Source: Promethearchaeati archaeon (GTDB taxonomy: Archaea > Asgardarchaeota > Heimdallarchaeia > Heimdallarchaeales > Heimdallarchaeaceae). From it: a DNA stretch of 64,000 nt. Below the pieces are notes generated by a model, which saw only the letters and a program-made list of their open reading frames with translations, did not search any database and had not been told where the DNA came from. Numbering within the stretch: position 1 is the stretch's first letter; every line of letters begins with the position of its first letter. Made by a program: the position numbers and the translations under genes. The stretch is from NCBI GenBank assembly GCA_013166775.1, contig JABLTJ010000011.1, positions 1-64,000 on the forward strand. The letters are read 5' to 3'. This document shows, piece after piece, positions 9,875 through 18,530 of this stretch.

Positions 9875-10537
9875 ATGTCCCATAGAGAAAATCAAGGTGA
9901 TGATGCCGCACTTAAAGGAGAGATTTACCAAGATTTCACAAAATACCAACCATTATCTGAAAGAGATGCATTGATAATTGAGATGTATGATGAGGGACTG
10001 TCTACCTACGAAATAGCAGAAATTCTTGAGATAAATAGACATACAGCTTCAAAAGTTCTCAAGGAAAATGAAATCCAGACAAGAACAATAGCTGATTATC
10101 ATAAACTAAAACATCACGACATTGTACACTTATTTAAGCAAGGTAAAACAAAACACGAAATAGCTAAAGAATTGAACATAACATACTATACAGTAAGGAA
10201 AGTTCTAGAGGATAAAGGGTTAGTACTAAATAAGAAAGATAGGGAAACGCTAGCAATAGCTAGATATATCCAGATGAAAAACAAAGGATATGAGAATGAT
10301 TCAATCGCTATATTCTTGGATATGACTGAGAAACAACTGAACAGATTAATTCGTAATTCAGGAGTAAATGTTTCAACAGTTAGACATAAATCTAGAAATA
10401 TGGATGTTCTTCCTGATATAGTTCTTCAATGTTTGAAAGGCATGACTCTATCCAAGATATCTATGAAGTACAAAATTGATCTTGTTTTAGTAAAAGAAAT
10501 TCTGTATGAGTTTGGTTTATGCACTCGAAAAAATTGA
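9875..10537 (+). CDS. DNA-binding protein built from four tandem helix-turn-helix units
   Basis: 220 residues. Four repeats of about 45 residues can be aligned by eye, each with an A-x-x-L/F-x-(I/M) turn typical of resolvase/sigma-type HTHs. They are IIEMYDEGLSTYEIAEIL, IVHLFKQGKTKHEIAKEL, a third around GYENDSIAIFLDMTEKQ, and IVLQCLKGMTLSKISMKY. Each ends in a recognition-helix-like stretch (TASKVLKE, TVRKVLED, QLNRLIRN, LVKEILYE). No catalytic domain is present, so it is not a recombinase. The promoter has GGTATAAGC around 9828. It is divergent from the methyltransferase gene and could regulate it, though nothing proves this. A protein with four HTHs probably binds a long or repeated site. 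Confidence 0.75.
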   Translation: MSHRENQGDDAALKGEIYQDFTKYQPLSERDALIIEMYDEGLSTYEIAEILEINRHTASKVLKENEIQTRTIADYHKLKHHDIVHLFKQGKTKHEIAKELNITYYTVRKVLEDKGLVLNKKDRETLAIARYIQMKNKGYENDSIAIFLDMTEKQLNRLIRNSGVNVSTVRHKSRNMDVLPDIVLQCLKGMTLSKISMKYKIDLVLVKEILYEFGLCTRKN

Positions 10538-10715
10538 TGCAGTAAACGTAGTGGCTAACTCATTTTCCCTTATTTTGAGATTATTGTGCGAAAAAACCAA
10601 AAATATGAGAAAATTATAATTAGAGAGGATTTTGGGTTACTGTTTCGAGTAATACTTAATAAACAATGAATTTTTTCTTCTTAAAAAGAGAAAAAAACTT
10701 CAAGATTGTGGTCAA

Positions 10716-11837
10716 ATGGGAAAGAAAAGAGATTGGTTAGTAGTACATGAAGAGCCACTTGCAGGTTACTCGATGCAGAACATTTTCAGAGTATTATGGG
10801 ATAATAAATTTAGAATTCACCCAAAGTATTGGTTAAGATTAGGTTATGGTATAGGTTTGAGTTTTATTACTATTCCATTAAAGGTTTGGCAAAAAATCCG
10901 ACATCATAGAAAGATAAAGAAGACAGAAATAAAAGAAGATCCTATTTTTATTATTGGTCATTATAGAACAGGAACTACCTATTTGATGACTTTAATGGCT
11001 TTTGATAAATCCAAGGGATATGTATCTAATTTAGAGGGATATGCAACTTTGTTCTATTTAGGTGTTCCAAGATTCGCAAGATGGATAATGAAAGCATCAT
11101 TACCAGATGTAAGACCTATGGACAATGTTATCATGGGAATTGAAGAACCAACTGAAGAAGAGTACTGTATAGGGACATTTACTAGATATGGATATTATAC
11201 TGGATTCATTTTTCCTCGTAATTTTGACTTATACTCACGATTTTTAACATTTGAGGGTATGCCTAAAGACAAAGCGAAATGGAAAAAAGCTTACTACTAT
11301 TTAGTTCAAATGCTCACCTATGGGCATAAAGGTAAACAACTGTTCTTGAAGAATCCAACTCACAGTTATAGGATTCCAGATTTACTGGAAATGTTTCCTA
11401 ATGCGAAATTCATTCACACTTACAGAAATCCATACGAAGTATATCTTAGTACTGTAAAGTTCTTTGATGAAGTTTTTGCTATTTATACACTCCAAACATG
11501 GGACAAAGAGAAAATGAAGCAGGATATTTTGGATAATTACAAACTATTATACGAATATCAAAATAAAGATTTACATTTAATTTCAGAGGACAGAATTGTT
11601 CATATCAAATACGAAGAATTCATTCAGACACCAGCTGAAACTATGGAAAGAGTCTACAAGGATTTGAATATAAGTGGATGGGAAGAATACAAGGATGATA
11701 TTATAAAGTATGCTGTATCACAAAAACGAGAGTACGTTCCAAACAATCACAAGATTGATTCTGATACCATTCGTAGAGTTAATGAACATTGGAAGGATTT
11801 TATGGAACAATATGATTATGAAAAATTAGAACCGTAG
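10716..11837 (+). CDS. Sulfotransferase family protein (PAPS-dependent)
   Basis: Transfers sulfate from PAPS to an unknown acceptor, probably a lipid or sugar. The 373-residue protein shows the 5'-phosphosulfate loop GHYRTGTTYL at about residues 81-90, followed by the 3'-phosphate site YRNPYEVYLST. A hydrophobic stretch at residues about 40-55 may bring it to the membrane. The start is ATG 10716 after a weak GGTC. It has its own promoter and stands 176 nt before the iron-sulfur cluster genes, possibly a separate unit. The family call is firm, the acceptor is not. Confidence 0.85.
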   Translation: MGKKRDWLVVHEEPLAGYSMQNIFRVLWDNKFRIHPKYWLRLGYGIGLSFITIPLKVWQKIRHHRKIKKTEIKEDPIFIIGHYRTGTTYLMTLMAFDKSKGYVSNLEGYATLFYLGVPRFARWIMKASLPDVRPMDNVIMGIEEPTEEEYCIGTFTRYGYYTGFIFPRNFDLYSRFLTFEGMPKDKAKWKKAYYYLVQMLTYGHKGKQLFLKNPTHSYRIPDLLEMFPNAKFIHTYRNPYEVYLSTVKFFDEVFAIYTLQTWDKEKMKQDILDNYKLLYEYQNKDLHLISEDRIVHIKYEEFIQTPAETMERVYKDLNISGWEEYKDDIIKYAVSQKREYVPNNHKIDSDTIRRVNEHWKDFMEQYDYEKLEP

Positions 11838-12013
11838 TATTTGTAAAAACTATTTTCTCTTTTCTTATTTTCAATCTAATTTTCTTTAGTATTTACAAAA
11901 ATGTGAAAACACAATTCTGAAATATAACAGAATTGCTAGGCTTAAATTTTAAATACAGATGTTATTCGAACTCAAATCAGATTATTAAATCTCATTTGAT
12001 TCGGTGCTATCTA

Positions 12014-12892
12014 ATGTGCGATCATTGCTTAAAACATGGAACAGCAGGTAAATGGTATCTTAATGCAAAATTCTATTCAGATGAATTAGCAGAAGAACTT
12101 GATCTTAAAGAGTTTCTTTTGGAACAATACAAAACCTTTGAAGCAATGCAAGTGAGAAAATTTGGAGGTTTCAGTGCGGTAGGAATGGGTTATAAAAGGC
12201 AAATGCCAATAATTGGGCGAATCGTTAAGCATACGGCAGAAAAAATGCTTCATTCAAAAAAACCTTCAAGAAACCCATTCAAAGCAGAAGGTCATATTGG
12301 ACAAGTAGTGCCATTAGATGATGCAATAGCTATTTTGGAAACTTGTATCCCTGAAAATAGTTTAATCATGAAATACTGCATGTGTAGATATATGCATAAG
12401 GGAGAGAAAGAAGCTTGTTGTATAAATTTTGGAATTATGTCAGAAATCATTGATAAACTTCCACGATTCATTCCTGAACCAGAAGATAGTAAGTTTAGAC
12501 TTACAAAAGAAGAAGCAATAGAAAAATTTACTGAGTTTAATAAAAAAGGATACATAGGAACTATATGGTATGGAGCCTATCCTTATATAAACAACCTTTG
12601 CGCCTGCCAGACACCTATGTGTGCTGGTTTTAGACCTCGTACAGAATTTGGTATAAAATCAATTTTTAAAGCTGAATATGTGGTGGAGAACAATCCTAAC
12701 AATTGTCAAGGATGCAAAAGATGCATAACGATGTGCCAGTTTGGTGCTATTGAATTTGATGATAAGACTAAACGAGCTGTGATTGATCAGTCTAAATGTT
12801 ATGGATGTGGAAATTGTTTACTTGTTTGCAGATTTGAAGCTCTGAATTTGGTTACTCGAAAAGAAATTCCAGCTTTAGCGGGAGATTACTAG
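12014..12892 (+). CDS. Iron-sulfur protein with two C-terminal 4Fe-4S motifs
   Basis: About 292 residues. The C-terminus holds two classic 4Fe-4S motifs, CQGCKRCITMC and CYGCGNCLLVC. Further cysteines occur at the N-terminus (MCDHC), in the middle (CMCRYMHKGEKEACC) and before the ferredoxin part (CACQTPMC), enough for another metal site. The frame is open upstream to 11933, but a TATA-like box (TTTTAAATA near 11948) and GGTG at 12003-12006 place the start at ATG 12014. It is followed by a small ferredoxin (13 nt gap) and an NAD(P)-dependent dehydrogenase. The three look like one redox operon. The substrate is unknown. Confidence 0.8.
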   Translation: MCDHCLKHGTAGKWYLNAKFYSDELAEELDLKEFLLEQYKTFEAMQVRKFGGFSAVGMGYKRQMPIIGRIVKHTAEKMLHSKKPSRNPFKAEGHIGQVVPLDDAIAILETCIPENSLIMKYCMCRYMHKGEKEACCINFGIMSEIIDKLPRFIPEPEDSKFRLTKEEAIEKFTEFNKKGYIGTIWYGAYPYINNLCACQTPMCAGFRPRTEFGIKSIFKAEYVVENNPNNCQGCKRCITMCQFGAIEFDDKTKRAVIDQSKCYGCGNCLLVCRFEALNLVTRKEIPALAGDY

Positions 12893-12905
12893 TAGTGGTG
12901 CTATC

Positions 12906-13163
12906 ATGGGGAAAATTAAAATTAAAATTGACTATTCAATCTGTGGTGATGGAAACAAAATCGATCCTCGAGATTGCACTATTTGCTTGAAGATCTGTGA
13001 ACCAGCTATTTTTCTTTTACATCCATCATTGAAATTTCAAAAAGAGGATGATCCCTACGATCCAAAGATTTGGAGAGTTACACCAGTATATCCCTCACTT
13101 TGCACCCTCTGCATGAAGTGTGTGGAACAATGTCCTGAAAATGCAATAAGAATACGTAATTGA
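12906..13163 (+). CDS. Small ferredoxin-like protein
   Basis: 85 residues. The C-terminal motif CTLCMKCVEQCP is a normal 4Fe-4S half. The N-terminal half (CTICLKIC followed by EPAIF) has a rearranged motif lacking one usual spacing, so it may bind one cluster well and a second one differently. The start ATG 12906 has GGTG at 12897-12900. It lies between the larger Fe-S protein and the dehydrogenase, spaced 13 and 10 nt, and is probably their electron carrier. Confidence 0.85.
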   Translation: MGKIKIKIDYSICGDGNKIDPRDCTICLKICEPAIFLLHPSLKFQKEDDPYDPKIWRVTPVYPSLCTLCMKCVEQCPENAIRIRN

Positions 13164-13173
13164 GTTGATTTCT

Positions 13174-14211
13174 ATGTCTAAAAAGAAAGCAGAAAATGAA
13201 AACTATCCCTTGAAAAACCTTGGAAGATGTCTTGTGATTGGTGGAGCAGGAATGCTTGGACTTGAAATCGTACTGCAATTAAATAAAGAGGGACATTTAG
13301 TACGCATCTTAGATCTCGAACCAGTAGACATTGAAGGAGTGGAATCAATAGTTGGTGATATTAGAAACCTAGATGTTGTTGAAGAAGCTTGTGAGGGAAT
13401 GGATACAGTTTTTCAAACTGCTGCAGCTGTTTGGAATCCTGGGACTCCCAGACGTTTTTATGATGAAGTAAACGTTATGGGTAACCAGAATGTTATTGAT
13501 ACTTGCATTAAATTTGGAATCCAGAGATTTGTTTACACCTCAACTCTAGATGTAGTTGTAGATGGAAAAAAACCAATTGTATATGCAGATGAATCTCTTC
13601 CTTATCCAAAGAAACTACCTAAGGATAACTATTCAAGAACAAAGATTCTCGCTGAAAAAGCGTCAATAGAAGCGAATAATGAAAATGGATTACTAACTGT
13701 TTCCTTGCGACCAGTTGGAATGTATGGACCAAGAGATAAATATCATATAGCAAATATTATTCAAGTAGCTCAAAGCAAGAATAACATTAAGCTAGGAAAT
13801 GGTACTGCAGAGTTTTCGCATGTTTATTCAGAAAACGCAGCTTATGCACACGTACTAGCAGCAAAACATCTTTATCCTGGATCAAAAGTTCCTGGAGAAT
13901 GCTACTTCATTACGGATCATCAACCAGCTGATAATCTATTTGTATTCATGAAACCCTTTCTTGAAGCGCTGAATCTACCTGTTCCAGAGAAGTACATTCC
14001 GTACAAAATAGCCTATCTTTTGGCGTGGTTTGCTGAAAAACTTGCACCTAAATCAAATTTCAACAGATTTGCTGTTATACAAACATGTGTAGATCATACA
14101 TTTGTTAGTGATAAAGCTGAAAGAGATTTTAATTACAAACCTATTGTATCCAAAGAGGAAGCTTTTGATAAGACTGTTGAATGGTTCAAAAACGAATCAG
14201 GATTAGTTTAA
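13174..14211 (+). CDS. NAD(P)-dependent epimerase/3-beta-hydroxysteroid dehydrogenase family
   Basis: Extended short-chain dehydrogenase of about 345 residues. The dinucleotide loop GGAGMLG lies near the N-terminus, VVGDIR-type residues follow (IVGDIRNLD), and the active-site Tyr/Lys pair is in NYSRTKILAEK with the upstream Ser in VYTSTLDVV. The closest look is to the 3-beta-HSD/sterol C4-decarboxylase branch, also used for sugar or isoprenoid substrates. The start is ATG 13174; TTG 13165 is less likely. Third gene of the iron-sulfur operon. Together they suggest a redox step on a lipid or sugar; the substrate cannot be inferred. Confidence 0.85.
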   Translation: MSKKKAENENYPLKNLGRCLVIGGAGMLGLEIVLQLNKEGHLVRILDLEPVDIEGVESIVGDIRNLDVVEEACEGMDTVFQTAAAVWNPGTPRRFYDEVNVMGNQNVIDTCIKFGIQRFVYTSTLDVVVDGKKPIVYADESLPYPKKLPKDNYSRTKILAEKASIEANNENGLLTVSLRPVGMYGPRDKYHIANIIQVAQSKNNIKLGNGTAEFSHVYSENAAYAHVLAAKHLYPGSKVPGECYFITDHQPADNLFVFMKPFLEALNLPVPEKYIPYKIAYLLAWFAEKLAPKSNFNRFAVIQTCVDHTFVSDKAERDFNYKPIVSKEEAFDKTVEWFKNESGLV

Positions 14212-14268
14212 TTTTAGCTAGATACTTTTATTAAGTAGGATAAAGTTTCTGAATTTAGGTGATTTAAT

Positions 14269-14658
14269 ATGAGCAAGATAGGAAAACTCATTTCTCGCTT
14301 ATTCACTTTAGCTGTTTTTGGTGCTTGGTTTACTTTTGTCATCTGGGGTCTCAAAACTTGGGGAACACCAGATCCATTTGTGAGTGAAAAAACAACTATA
14401 ATATTGCTAAGTCTTCTCACCTTCATAGGTATGTTTATTCTCTTCATCATTGCCTCTGCACTTGGTGCAATTGGTAAAAAGAGGAAGAAGGAGGAAAAAG
14501 AAGAGGAGAAAAAGTTTTCATTTACAACAAAAGATGGAGACAAAATGGAGTTCAAAGGTGGAGAGGATTTTGACATAGAGAAGATACCTGCTCCATTCAG
14601 AGAAATAGGTAAGAAATTCATGGAAATGGCTAAAAAAGAAATGGATAAAGAAAAATAA
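14269..14658 (+). CDS. Small protein with two membrane segments
   Basis: 129 residues and unrecognised. Two hydrophobic stretches (residues about 8-27 and 43-65) are followed by a highly charged cytoplasmic tail beginning KKRKKEEKEEEKK and ending in Lys/Glu. The ATG at 14269 follows a short AT-rich leader. It has its own small unit between the dehydrogenase and the helicase. A T-rich stretch at 14659-14690 after the stop is a likely terminator. Confidence 0.7.
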   Translation: MSKIGKLISRLFTLAVFGAWFTFVIWGLKTWGTPDPFVSEKTTIILLSLLTFIGMFILFIIASALGAIGKKRKKEEKEEEKKFSFTTKDGDKMEFKGGEDFDIEKIPAPFREIGKKFMEMAKKEMDKEK

Positions 14659-14745
14659 TTTATTTCTTCATTTTTTCCTTTTTTAAAAAAACTTAAAAAC
14701 AAAAAAAATAGGTTTTAAATCTCAAAAAAAACCAGATTGACCAGA

Positions 14746-16386
14746 ATGAACTTACAAACTGATTTTGATGACTTACTTGATGGACTAGATATTGAAAATA
14801 GAGATTACCAATTATCAGCTGTTAATGAGATAGTAGAGAGTTACATTGAGAAATCAGTTCTACTGAATTATCCTTATGGTACAGGAAAAACCATAATCGC
14901 TTTACTTGCTTTTCTAGTTATAAAACAAGAAAACCCTAATGCACAGTTCATTTTTACATCCGCTCGTGAAGCAGCAGGATTACGATGTCGTCAGGCTTTA
15001 GAGATGGCTAAGAAATTTGGTTTTATAGAAAAACTTGGTTATCTTTATGATCCAACAGGTAAAGGAATAAGCTTACGTCAAAAAAGCAAGATGTATGAAG
15101 CATCTTCTGTGATTTTTTCCCCAATTACATCTTTGATGAATGATCATTTTGAAATCAGAAGTAAATTGAAGATAGATATTTTCCAAAACATTAGCATATG
15201 TGTTATAGATGAAGCTACAGACTTACTAGCTAGGGAAATGACAGATTACAGATTGAGTAAATACTTTGAGGTCTTATTCCGAACAAGAAGCAAAGGAAAT
15301 AATTTTCCAATTCTAGGTTTGACTGGTACTCGAGATAAACAGAGAGCTAAAGCGATAATGAAACTTCTAGGGCAGGAAACACATCTAATGCAAAGACTAG
15401 ATTTATCTCCCTATGAGACTATAACTAAAATTCAAAAAATCAGACGTGAGGATTACATTAAGATAGATAAACTAATTTCGACACATATCACAAAACCTAT
15501 TGAAACTATCCAAAAGCATCTTGATTCAAAGCTTTCGAGACTAGAGATCATCAAGCTTTCCTACGGTGGAATATTGGATCGATTACAATTTGAACCCAAA
15601 GAGTATCCCTACAAAGTCAGTAAATATTCCATTAAAGATAATGAATCGAGAGAAGAATTAGTGACCGCATTTCTACTCCTTTTCAAAATGACACATTCTA
15701 GATTACTCTTACTAGAATCCACTCCAGGTGAATTCTTGAAATATATAGAAAATGATGAAAACAAAGAGATCTTCAAATCTATTATCGAAGCTAGCAAAGA
15801 AATCATCTCATATCGAGTTGATCTACCTAGGTACGATCAACCTGAAGAAACAACAACCAGAGCCTTAGTGCAACCAAAAGTTAGTGCTGCAATAGATCTA
15901 ATTCATGACCATGTAATAAGGGGAGCTCAGGTTCTTCTATTCACCAGATATTTAGCGCTGGGAAGCCAAATTAGTGCGCTGCTTAAGGCTTTAAAATTTC
16001 CTGACGTTAGTTATATTTCAGGTAAAACTCTAGAAGATACTCGGAGAAGAGCGTTAACAGAATTTGAAAATGGAAACATCAACGTTTTAGTTTTTACTCC
16101 ATTAGGAGGAAGAGGTTTAAATCTTGAAGCAGCGGATGTTGTAATTCATTTAGATATCACTACGAATGTTGATGATATGATCCAAAGAAGAGAGAGAGCT
16201 AGAGGTTGTCTTGAATATGTACTAGTCTTAGAAGAGACTAGTGAAGAAGGAAAGGTAAAGGAGTACCAGAAACTAATTGATGGGAAAGAAAAAGAAGAAG
16301 AAGAGGATGATGAGTTGTTAGTTGAAGCAGAGAATAACCTTGAAGATGAAAACAGTGATTCTAAAACTTTTTTGACAAAACTTTGA
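14746..16386 (+). CDS. Superfamily 2 helicase (Hef/ERCC4-helicase-like), no nuclease domain
   Basis: About 546 residues. Motif I is YGTGKT (residues about 44-49), motif II DEAT (about 154-157), motif III LTGTRD, motif V VFTPLGGRGLNLE and motif VI IQRRERARG. The arrangement recalls the helicase half of Hef/FANCM or related DNA-repair ATPases, but no ERCC4 nuclease or HhH domain follows. The C-terminus is an acidic tail. A TATA-like GGTTTTAAAT at 14711-14720 places the start at ATG 14746; an in-frame TTG lies 9 nt earlier. The stop is followed by the GNAT gene, which has its own promoter. Substrate (DNA or RNA) is open. Confidence 0.8.
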   Translation: MNLQTDFDDLLDGLDIENRDYQLSAVNEIVESYIEKSVLLNYPYGTGKTIIALLAFLVIKQENPNAQFIFTSAREAAGLRCRQALEMAKKFGFIEKLGYLYDPTGKGISLRQKSKMYEASSVIFSPITSLMNDHFEIRSKLKIDIFQNISICVIDEATDLLAREMTDYRLSKYFEVLFRTRSKGNNFPILGLTGTRDKQRAKAIMKLLGQETHLMQRLDLSPYETITKIQKIRREDYIKIDKLISTHITKPIETIQKHLDSKLSRLEIIKLSYGGILDRLQFEPKEYPYKVSKYSIKDNESREELVTAFLLLFKMTHSRLLLLESTPGEFLKYIENDENKEIFKSIIEASKEIISYRVDLPRYDQPEETTTRALVQPKVSAAIDLIHDHVIRGAQVLLFTRYLALGSQISALLKALKFPDVSYISGKTLEDTRRRALTEFENGNINVLVFTPLGGRGLNLEAADVVIHLDITTNVDDMIQRRERARGCLEYVLVLEETSEEGKVKEYQKLIDGKEKEEEEDDELLVEAENNLEDENSDSKTFLTKL

Positions 16387-16435
16387 GTGGCTTCATACAA
16401 TTTGTATACATCTATAAATCTAAACAAAATATTAA

Positions 16436-16447
16436 TTATATATAAAA
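16436..16447 (+). promoter_or_regulatory. TATA box of the GNAT gene
   Basis: TTATATATAAAA centred about 26 nt before the ATG at 16468. It indicates a leaderless transcript and rules out the earlier in-frame codons next to the helicase stop. Confidence 0.55.
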
Positions 16448-16467
16448 ATTCAAAGTTATGTGGAATA

Positions 16468-17520
16468 ATGATTAATAAATCAGATTTTGTAATAAACACA
16501 TACTTTCACTCTGAAATTCCAAATACTCTGAAAAAAGGATTAGCAATCTTGATGAAAGCGCAGCATATGGAACACTCAGATATGCCAGTTCATAATCTCA
16601 GCTATTATCGTAAACCTCTTAATCAACCAGAAGACGATGAAATTGGATTAATATACATACTCGCATCAGAACAATTGAAAGGTAAAACAGAACTTGTAGG
16701 CTATGCAAGATTTGAATACAGAAAAAATTCCGGATATAACCAAAATTATGGAAATCTTCAGATTTATGTGAGAAAAGATAGACGAAGTAGAGGTTGTGGA
16801 ACACAATTACTTAATGCTATCAGAGAAGAGATACCTGATTTCCTTACCACAATCACAATGCTTGCGGAGAAGGACAGTATATCTTCAAAAATTCTTGAGA
16901 AAATACTTCGTGTAGAGAAGACATTTGAAAGCAGACATTATTTTTCAGTGATACAGGAATTGAGCATTGAAAATGTGCTTGAGTTGGAGAGAAAAGCAAT
17001 TGAAGAATTGGAGAGAAAGGGTCTGGAGATAATCTATACTGATAGTAATACCTTTCATGAATATGAGAATGAGTATGCACAGCTACTGGAAGTAATCTGG
17101 AATATTGGAAAAAATGCATCAGAATATGAACCCTTTCCTGTTGAGCGTTTACGTGGAAGAATACAATATTTTAGAGAAGAGTTCAATATATTTGTGTACA
17201 TTTTTTTTGTCAGAAAAAAATCAGATAATTCACTTGTTGCAATCTCTGAAAATATACTATATGAGAGCAATGCAAGGGTAGCTGATGAGGCAATAATTGG
17301 ATCACTTGATGAATACAAAGATGAACAGATTGAGCATGCATTGAGACTCAAATCACTAGCATTACTACTTCAAGAAACTGAGGTCACACACTGGGAATCA
17401 TCGCTACTGAAACTAGATGAAAATCAACTACTCAAACCCAATGATGAAATTCTCGGGTTTAGAATTGGAAAAATATTCAACATATACAAGATTCCAATCA
17501 AACAATTCTTGAATCGATAA
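16468..17520 (+). CDS. GNAT-type acetyltransferase, double-domain
   Basis: About 350 residues. The first half carries a GNAT acetyl-CoA loop (RKDRRSRGCGTQLL, motif A). The second half, from about residue 200, repeats the overall alpha/beta pattern without a clear acetyl-CoA loop, as in two-domain GNATs with one dead domain. The start is set by the TATA box at 16436-16447. Substrate unknown. The gene is monocistronic and followed by a broken uvrA fragment. Confidence 0.75.
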   Translation: MINKSDFVINTYFHSEIPNTLKKGLAILMKAQHMEHSDMPVHNLSYYRKPLNQPEDDEIGLIYILASEQLKGKTELVGYARFEYRKNSGYNQNYGNLQIYVRKDRRSRGCGTQLLNAIREEIPDFLTTITMLAEKDSISSKILEKILRVEKTFESRHYFSVIQELSIENVLELERKAIEELERKGLEIIYTDSNTFHEYENEYAQLLEVIWNIGKNASEYEPFPVERLRGRIQYFREEFNIFVYIFFVRKKSDNSLVAISENILYESNARVADEAIIGSLDEYKDEQIEHALRLKSLALLLQETEVTHWESSLLKLDENQLLKPNDEILGFRIGKIFNIYKIPIKQFLNR

Positions 17521-17546
17521 CATATGATATCAATAATAGATCGTAA

Positions 17547-18296
17547 ATTAATGCTGTCTATTTACACAGCCACACAAGAATAATTTATAAAATAAGAAAA
17601 CTGTTTAAAGATACAAATGCTGCAAAGGAAAGAAATTTTGGTGTGAGTTATTTTAGCTTCAATCATAAAAACGGAAGATGTATAGAATGTGAAGGAGAAG
17701 GAGAAAAGAGAACTGATCTTCAATTCATACCAGATATAAGAAACAAATGTTCTCTTTGCAACGGAACTAGATATAATGGAGATGTTCTTGAAGTCATATA
17801 TAGAGGAAAGAACATTGCAGAGGTGCTCGATATGTCTGTAGAGGAAGCAATGGAGTTTTTCAAAGATGATTCAACACTTTCGTACAAACTAGGTGTGATG
17901 AATGACTTAGGATTGGGTTATCTAAAGCTGGGGCAGTCAGCAACAACACTTTCTGGGGGAGAAGAACAAAGGATTAAACTTTCGAAGGAGCTTGGGAAGA
18001 TAAAGAGAAAAAAGGACAACTTAGACTTGCTTGATGAACCTACAGTCGGTTTACACATGGAAGATATTCAGAAGCTTCTTACTAGTTTAAATAAAATAGT
18101 CGAAGATGGTAACACAGTACTAGTTATTGCACATCATTTAGATGTTATTAAAGCAACTGATTATGTGATAGATCTTAGTCCTGAAGGTGAATCAGATGGA
18201 GGTAGAATAATTGCTCAAGGAAGCCCAGAAGAAGTTGCAGAGGTAACTGATTCATATACAGGGAAGTATCTTAGACCTTTACTTAACAAGGTTTAA
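17547..18296 (+). pseudogene. uvrA: uvrA C-terminal fragment
   Basis: The reading frame opens after an in-frame TAA at 17544 and has no ATG start; the first GTG is at 17643. UvrA similarity starts before that GTG (IRKLFKDTNAAKERNFG matches the UvrA linker), so the coding sequence was once longer. Present are the zinc-binding cysteines (CIECEGEGE and CSLCNGTRY), the ABC signature (LSGGEEQR), Walker B (LDLLDEPTVGLH) and the H-loop region. The Walker A of the second ATPase and all of the first ATPase are missing. A full UvrA is about 950 residues, so this is under a quarter. A DNA-repair role is impossible without Walker A. I call it a truncated pseudogene. Confidence 0.75.
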
Positions 18297-18300
18297 CTTT

Positions 18301-18530
18301 CTTTTTTCTGATTCTTTGCGTATTATTTTCGTAATTTTCTATCTTTTCTTTTAATCTTGGTTACCCTAAGCAGTAGAAGAAGAAGAAACTCCCCCCCGTT
18401 TTGGAAAGTCTGTGGTCTATTGGAAAGTGAGTTCCAAGAGTGAGTACGTCTCTAACCTTGAAACTTGCTTTACCAAGCTTGACTTGCTCGTCTCGTTAGG
18501 TGATCTAAACGAACAAAACAACGCTATCGC
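18301..18530 (+). other. Intergenic stretch with a possible gene remnant
   Basis: T-rich just after the uvrA fragment, then a run of seven C. From about 18370 a plus-strand frame without any ATG stays open for about 65 codons, into the end of the next gene (reading SSKSEYVSNLETCFTKLDLL). G/C is higher than around it. It may be the tail of a lost gene; no family is recognised. Confidence 0.2.

Noticed and set aside
14214..14702. 162-codon frame on the minus strand
   Set aside because: Ser/Leu/Phe-rich shadow of the small membrane protein gene on the plus strand; no start signal of its own.
16146..16499. 117-codon minus-strand frame
   Set aside because: Ser/Phe-rich shadow of the helicase acidic tail and the next promoter.
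18380..18520. Possible structured RNA from short complementary segments
   Set aside because: No stable long helix or known RNA motif could be drawn by eye.
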